From: Echinococcus granulosus
Lineage: Eukaryota; Platyhelminthes; Cestoda; Cyclophyllidea; Taeniidae
Direction: 5' to 3'
Assembly (NCBI RefSeq): GCF_000524195.1
Contig: NW_020170426.1
Coordinates: 18,289 to 82,288, forward strand
DNA length: 64,000 bases
Made by a program: the position numbers and the translations under genes. This document shows, piece by piece, positions 59,953 through 64,000 of this stretch. Position 1 is the first letter of the stretch. Every line of letters starts with the position of its first letter. The notes beneath the pieces were generated by a model that was not told the origin of the DNA, made no database searches, and saw only the letters and a program-made list of their open reading frames with translations.

Positions 59953-62900
59953 CTGAAGCCACAAAGAAAGCACTACAGCCCGAGCATTTCGAGTCCTCCA
60001 CCGCGTAGATTCCAAGCCTGCAATCCACCATCCCAAGCCCAGCAGTCATTCAGAGTGCTGTGGCGTAAAGTCACCGTGTGGAATGTATGCCTCATTCTGC
60101 CTCAACCAACCTGTCGCCGCGAGACGAATGTTGATGCAAACAATAGGAGCATTCACAAACACGAAAATTTACAACTCGGTATCAGTGCACGCGTTGGGTA
60201 CCAAATCAGTACTGCTGACGAAATAAAAAAGGAGTGAAAAATGGGGAACACAAAAACCTACGTGTTGTAGGTCAACTCGAAGGCGTTTTGAAAGGTCTCG
60301 TCGAGCAAACTTCCAAGGGAGCTAGCCAGATGATCCACAAGAGGGCAGCCTTCTTCCATCCACGAAAACTCCTGCAATGCAAAAGACAATAACGCGAAAT
60401 TCAGCTGTGGAGCAAGATTGTAACAGCACTAAAGTGGGCGGGTACTCTACTGCCTCAGTAGCCGTCGGACTAGGGAAAGTGGATCCAATAGTGGATTGAA
60501 AACTACACAAGATCTAAACACGAAAACACGACTACGAAGCCGCAACTTACAAAGCCCGATGTCTGAAAGAACACCAATAAAAGTGGCAATGAAGGCTACA
60601 TACATTTTCCATCGTATGCACACGCACACACACGAAGGGCGACAAAAGCAGGATGACAAGCAAAACATACAAAGACATCACACATTGTCTTGGTTTTACA
60701 AAACCAAGTGGAAGGTTAGCTAATGACGAAACCACATTCGGGGATTCCCATTTCACCGCCACTTAGGGGTTTATACTTCACAGTCCCCTCAGAATAGGAC
60801 TTCCGTCGTGTACATTACAAACACAAATGTAAAGCTTCCTCAGACTGAGTACAAATGACAGCTTGAAAAGTCCTTCGCTAGTGGCAACTCCAATTTCCAC
60901 AACGTAATACCAGGGCGGTGGAGTATGCAGAGCTGAAGGCGATGAACATCTTTGCACTGGTAAAAATGTTGGCAAAATTGGATAAGTGGTTAAATTGATT
61001 CTGCACAGACCAGACCGGAGAAACCGTCTGGAGCGTTGAATGGGTGGGATGAATATCAATTTCCAGTTGGCGACCGCCAACTCACCGAGAGAAGGAAAGG
61101 CGAACCGAAGTAGTCCACAAAATAACTACCCGGGAAGGGTAGGAACTTTGTCACAACTGGATGCTCCTCCAATGTGAAGTTGTCCGATGCCACGACCTTC
61201 TCACAGACCGCTGTCAAATTCACTGAAAAGCCAAAAGTGGAGTGGATAAAAAGTCGGTGTCACACCCTTACTCTGACAACACCACTTCAGTCACAACATC
61301 GCATACTGACGATGCATAGCTAACGCGGTGTGGCGGGAACTGCATTCCCGATTTCACCCTAACGCCCATCATAATTACTTGCAGAGCTGCACACCTTATA
61401 GCATTGCCGGCAAGACACAACAAATTCATCCGATTCAGCCTATATAAGCTCCATCAACAGCCAAGTCGGGATGACAGAAGTCCATCATCATCTATTGAGA
61501 GGAACTCACGCTCTGCCGTCGACTTGGCGTAGGACTGGAAGATCTCGGCCACCACTTCGTCGTCGCCATGACCGTCCCACTCGTCAGGCTCTGATTGTAG
61601 CAGCTTTACGAGGTGATCCGAGGCCTTCGCTTGACGATCCTTGTAGTGCTGCTCGTTCATCAAGATCTTGAGCACGATAAAAGAAGATAAACTGATCGGA
61701 AGAGCTCGAATCTAGCATTTATATCAGGCCATGGTTTCAGAATGGCTCATAAAATATACTGCCTTAATATCTAGAATTAAAAGGGATTCCACAGAGCAAG
61801 GAACTTCCAGGCAACCCCAAATCTGTTGCCCCAGTTCCTTTATTTGAAAGCAAATTTAGATAAATTCCTTTTGACCTGCAATATATTTCATTGAAAAACT
61901 GGGGCTTAACGGACCCCTCTCCTTCTAAGTGTCACCCATACATCACTGAATGAATGAGTAAAAGTCCACCTGTACAGCGCCACTATCTATAATTAAATGT
62001 TATTTTTGCAGGAAAAGGGAACTGCTCCAATCCTGAGCTCTTCACCATGGCTACTGACAAGACCCAATTTCAGCGAGTCCAAATCGGCCGCGGAAAGGGG
62101 ACAACTTAAAGGAGGCTGCCCTCTAAAAGTGCAAAAAACACGTTAATAGTACAGGCAACTGAATGGACAGCATTGGAAAAGCAGAGGCGCTAAAATATCA
62201 CCTTATCATTACACTTGGAGAAGCGTTTCGCGATTGGCAAAACGTCCTTCAGTTCAAAAAGATCCCATTAAAGTAAATGGCCTTCAAGTGGAGTCCGTCT
62301 GGAAGTAGAAAGGTGTGCAGCAATTTGTCAACCCTTCCCTCACTGCTGATTAGATTTGGCAACACGTCAGTAACGTGTGGATTTTGGGAAAAAAGGTCAT
62401 CCGTTCACACTTGCCATGCGTAATTGTAAAAAGATCAAAGAGGGGATTGACGAGGTCGAAAGACCACACATTACAGCCCGTAGAACCGGCATCGCATTTA
62501 CGACATTGAATGGACTAAAAAACTTTCGGAGGAAAAAAGTGATCTTAGAAGATAATTTATTCCCTAGCTAGGGTATAATGCTGCCATCGTAAAAGCTTAA
62601 TTTAGCGTAAAATGCATCCCAGGTCAAAGCTATTCACGCACACATACAGGGGGAAAGGACTTTGGATGAAATAAATCATGCTGGCACTTTGGGAGAGCTG
62701 TTCGAACATGAAGTTATCACAGTACAAAGGGCAGAATGGATTACAGACCCATTTAATTAAAAAGCTCTACCAGCTTCACTTTGACGGTTGGCTTCACTCT
62801 GCATTTGACCACGCGGCCACCCAAGTCCCCACGGATTGTATTGTAGCCAAGTGGCATGGCCTTCAGGGCATGTCAGTAGCGTCTAAGCCCCTCTGCGGGT

Positions 62901-63958
62901 TGGACATATATGTTCTACCTTGCTGCTGTGGCTTCTTGCAACTCCAGCGCCTTCACTTACCTATCTGAGCCCGGGAACCAAGGGTGTGCGACACGAGTGA
63001 TAACCGAGCCATGTCGTGAGGACGAAGACATCCGGGTAATCACATCTTTTTCTAAGTTCCAAGCACTATTTGAACTGATTAATTCGACTGTGCGAGTGTA
63101 CTGGTGTCAAATCGAAGCAATGAGACCTTACCCTAGAGTTTCCACTAGAGGACGTGGTAAGTGCTAATGTGGAGTGGACTAAATCAAAGGTTGGAAGGGA
63201 ATGGGGAGAAATGAATAGAGCAGGACAAACTTTTACATGCGTTTAAAACTTCGACTTGTTGATGAACCCATTTCTTTCCTTTTTAATAAAAATTTGGACA
63301 AAAGATATAACTATTGGTGCCTTGTCTTCGTTAAAGTGCAGACAGCTGTAGCACGCATGCACACGCCTGGTTTTCCCGTTGCACTTTTACAAACCACTTT
63401 TCCCAAAAAATGTGGAATTCAAATAGCACTTTGTGCAATTTAACATACTTCTTGAGGAAGACTTGGCATGCCATGAATTCCAAAAATGTTGGCATCGAAG
63501 TTAGTAAATGTAGCATCAAGTGATTTATTATTTGATTCAAAGGGCGTTTAGAGGTGACACAACTTGGGAAAAATCCCTCATCTCTCTATATTTGCGGCCT
63601 GACCGTATCAACATCTCGACTCAACAAAAGGTGATCCTTCTACTGCATTATATGGTGTATGAAATGGAAGGGGGAAGGGGAGCGAGGAACGTACAAAAGT
63701 CTTGTCTCCAGGGCCGACGATGGGGAAGGCGGAGGCAGGGTCGGCGACTGCAGCGGTAGTAGCTGTGGTATAGACACAAGGCTGGTAGGGCGAGGGGCAG
63801 ATGTGCTCCAGCTCGGGTCTCACCGCAGCCCCGAACACGAAGCATGCCAGTGCGTGAACATGCGTCACTATGGCAACGGCATGCATCAGCTCGGAGAGGG
63901 AGAGCTTCTCGCCCCGGCCCACGGCCTCGTCACCACGCGTCAGCTGGTAGATGTCGTC
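59718..63958 (-). CDS. SESN: Sestrin, C-terminal part (five exons, both ends missing)
   Basis: Exons in coding order are 63958-63695, 61666-61510, 61222-61086, 60371-60262 and 59952-59718; phases agree at each junction (0, 1, 0, 2). Sestrins inhibit GATOR2 to repress mTORC1 and are leucine sensors; they also have an alkyl-hydroperoxide-reductase-like N-terminal domain, which would lie to the right of the window. SLSELMHAVAIVTHVHALACF matches LAELIHAVVLLTHFHSLASF. The C-terminal domain shows ELTYNTLNEYNDVNTSSLRH, matching LTYNTMAMHKDVDTSMLRR. The family's final helix (HVNLL..EAR) is not found, so the last exon is unplaced. The middle is divergent from vertebrates, as expected for a flatworm. 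Confidence 0.85.
60262..60371 (-). CDS. SESN: Sestrin exon d: leads to the leucine-lid motif
   Basis: 110 bp after GCATTGCAG. EFSWMEEGCPLVDHL and LLDETFQNAFELTYN match YCWEDHGYSLVNRL and LIDEKFHIAYNLTYN of sestrin. Ends AACAC|GTAGGT, phase 2, splitting the second T of TYNT. Confidence 0.85.
61086..61222 (-). CDS. SESN: Sestrin exon c
   Basis: 137 bp after GGCTTTTCAG, phase 1 to 0, ending CTCTCG|GTGAGT. The frame LNLTAVCEKVVASDNF and FLPFPGSYFVDYFGSPF has clean splice sites. Similarity to vertebrate sestrin here is weak, so support is mostly phase and position. Confidence 0.65.
61510..61666 (-). CDS. SESN: Sestrin exon b: acidic linker
   Basis: 157 bp, phase 0 to phase 1, between GTGCTCAAG and GAGC|GTGAGT. 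It encodes ILMNEQHYKDRQAK and DEWDGHGDDEVVAEIFQSYA, replacing the variable Glu-rich linker of vertebrate sestrins. An additional exon between a and b cannot be excluded. Confidence 0.65.
61667..63694 (-). other. Sestrin intron a-b (2.0 kb) with solo-LTR-like sequence
   Basis: Runs from GTACGT to GTGCTCAAG. It contains a TRIM-LTR-like segment near 62850-62950. ORFs at 62377-62571 and 62678-62968 have no recognised domain. Confidence 0.6.
62850..62950 (+). mobile_element. Degenerate TRIM-LTR fragment
   Basis: GGCATGGCCTTCAGGGCATG, then CAGTAGCGTCTAAGCCCCTC and ACATATATGTTCTACC follow the order of the TRIM LTR (GGGCTGGCCTTCGGGTCATG, CAATAGCTCAGACGCCTTCT, ATATATATGCTACC). It is more diverged than the other copies. 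Confidence 0.5.
63695..63958 (-). CDS. SESN: Sestrin exon a: start of the C-terminal domain
   Basis: 88 codons after ACCTGGCAG. DDIYQLTRGDEA, then GEKLSLSELMHAV and ALACFVFGAAVRPELEH, matching the sestrin HSLASFVFGCGINPE block. It ends GDKTF|GTACGT, phase 0. The gene continues to the right beyond the window. Confidence 0.85.
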
Positions 63959-64000
63959 CTGCCAGGTGGGTCAATAGTATTCCACTTATTCGTGGTCTAT

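Noticed and set aside
62047..62109. 16-codon ORF with a strong start context (CACCATGG)
   Set aside because: Too short and without conservation evidence; it lies in a sestrin intron on the opposite strand.
1..64000. CRISPR arrays, prokaryotic operons or phage-like modules
   Set aside because: No regular spacer-repeat pattern; the spliced animal genes show this is nuclear eukaryotic DNA.

Overview
The window is eukaryotic and reads as flatworm (Platyhelminthes) DNA, most likely a cestode. Coding exons are small islands in non-coding DNA, flanked by GT/AG introns. The proteins are conserved animal families with invertebrate features: a Muscleblind with a single CCCH zinc-finger pair, and a small universal stress protein of the kind common in flatworms. 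The right half holds a miniature LTR retrotransposon (TRIM) and related LTR remnants; TRIMs are described from taeniid cestodes. The taxon is inferred, since no marker gene settles it.

Layout. 1-9064: no gene resolved; probably upstream DNA of the muscleblind locus, with microsatellites and one GC-rich block. 9065-25076 (+): muscleblind (MBNL) in at least five coding exons with introns of 8.9 kb, 4.3 kb, about 0.86 kb and 0.17 kb, then a pyrimidine-rich 3' UTR. 28427-34612 (+): complete seven-exon XRN2/Rat1 exoribonuclease, every intron in phase 0, including a 33-bp microexon. 34613-39289: gene desert. 39290-39718 (-): complete single-exon AP-2 sigma subunit (AP2S1). 40629-41030 (-): unidentified ORF with a hydrophobic N-terminal segment. 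41910-44235 (-): two-exon RPP25-like Alba-domain protein. 45-58 kb: repeat-rich, with a ~370-bp near-identical inverted repeat pair, a ~1-kb TRIM, solo-LTR remnants and a likely LTR-retrotransposon integrase relic; the single-exon universal stress protein (52939-53571, -) lies inside it. 59718-63958 (-): five exons of a sestrin, with the terminal exon not located and the 5' part outside the window.

The genes are ordinary nuclear housekeeping or regulatory genes (RNA processing and decay, endocytosis, RNase P/MRP, stress and nutrient sensing) with no operon-like link. MBNL and XRN2 are in tandem on the plus strand; all genes to their right are on the minus strand.

The most unusual content is the repeat landscape at 45-58 kb, the intronless AP2S1, the XRN2 microexon, the two possible MBNL C-termini and a sestrin that keeps most but apparently not all of the leucine-pocket residues. 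Splice boundaries and repeat limits were read by eye and not tested against transcripts.
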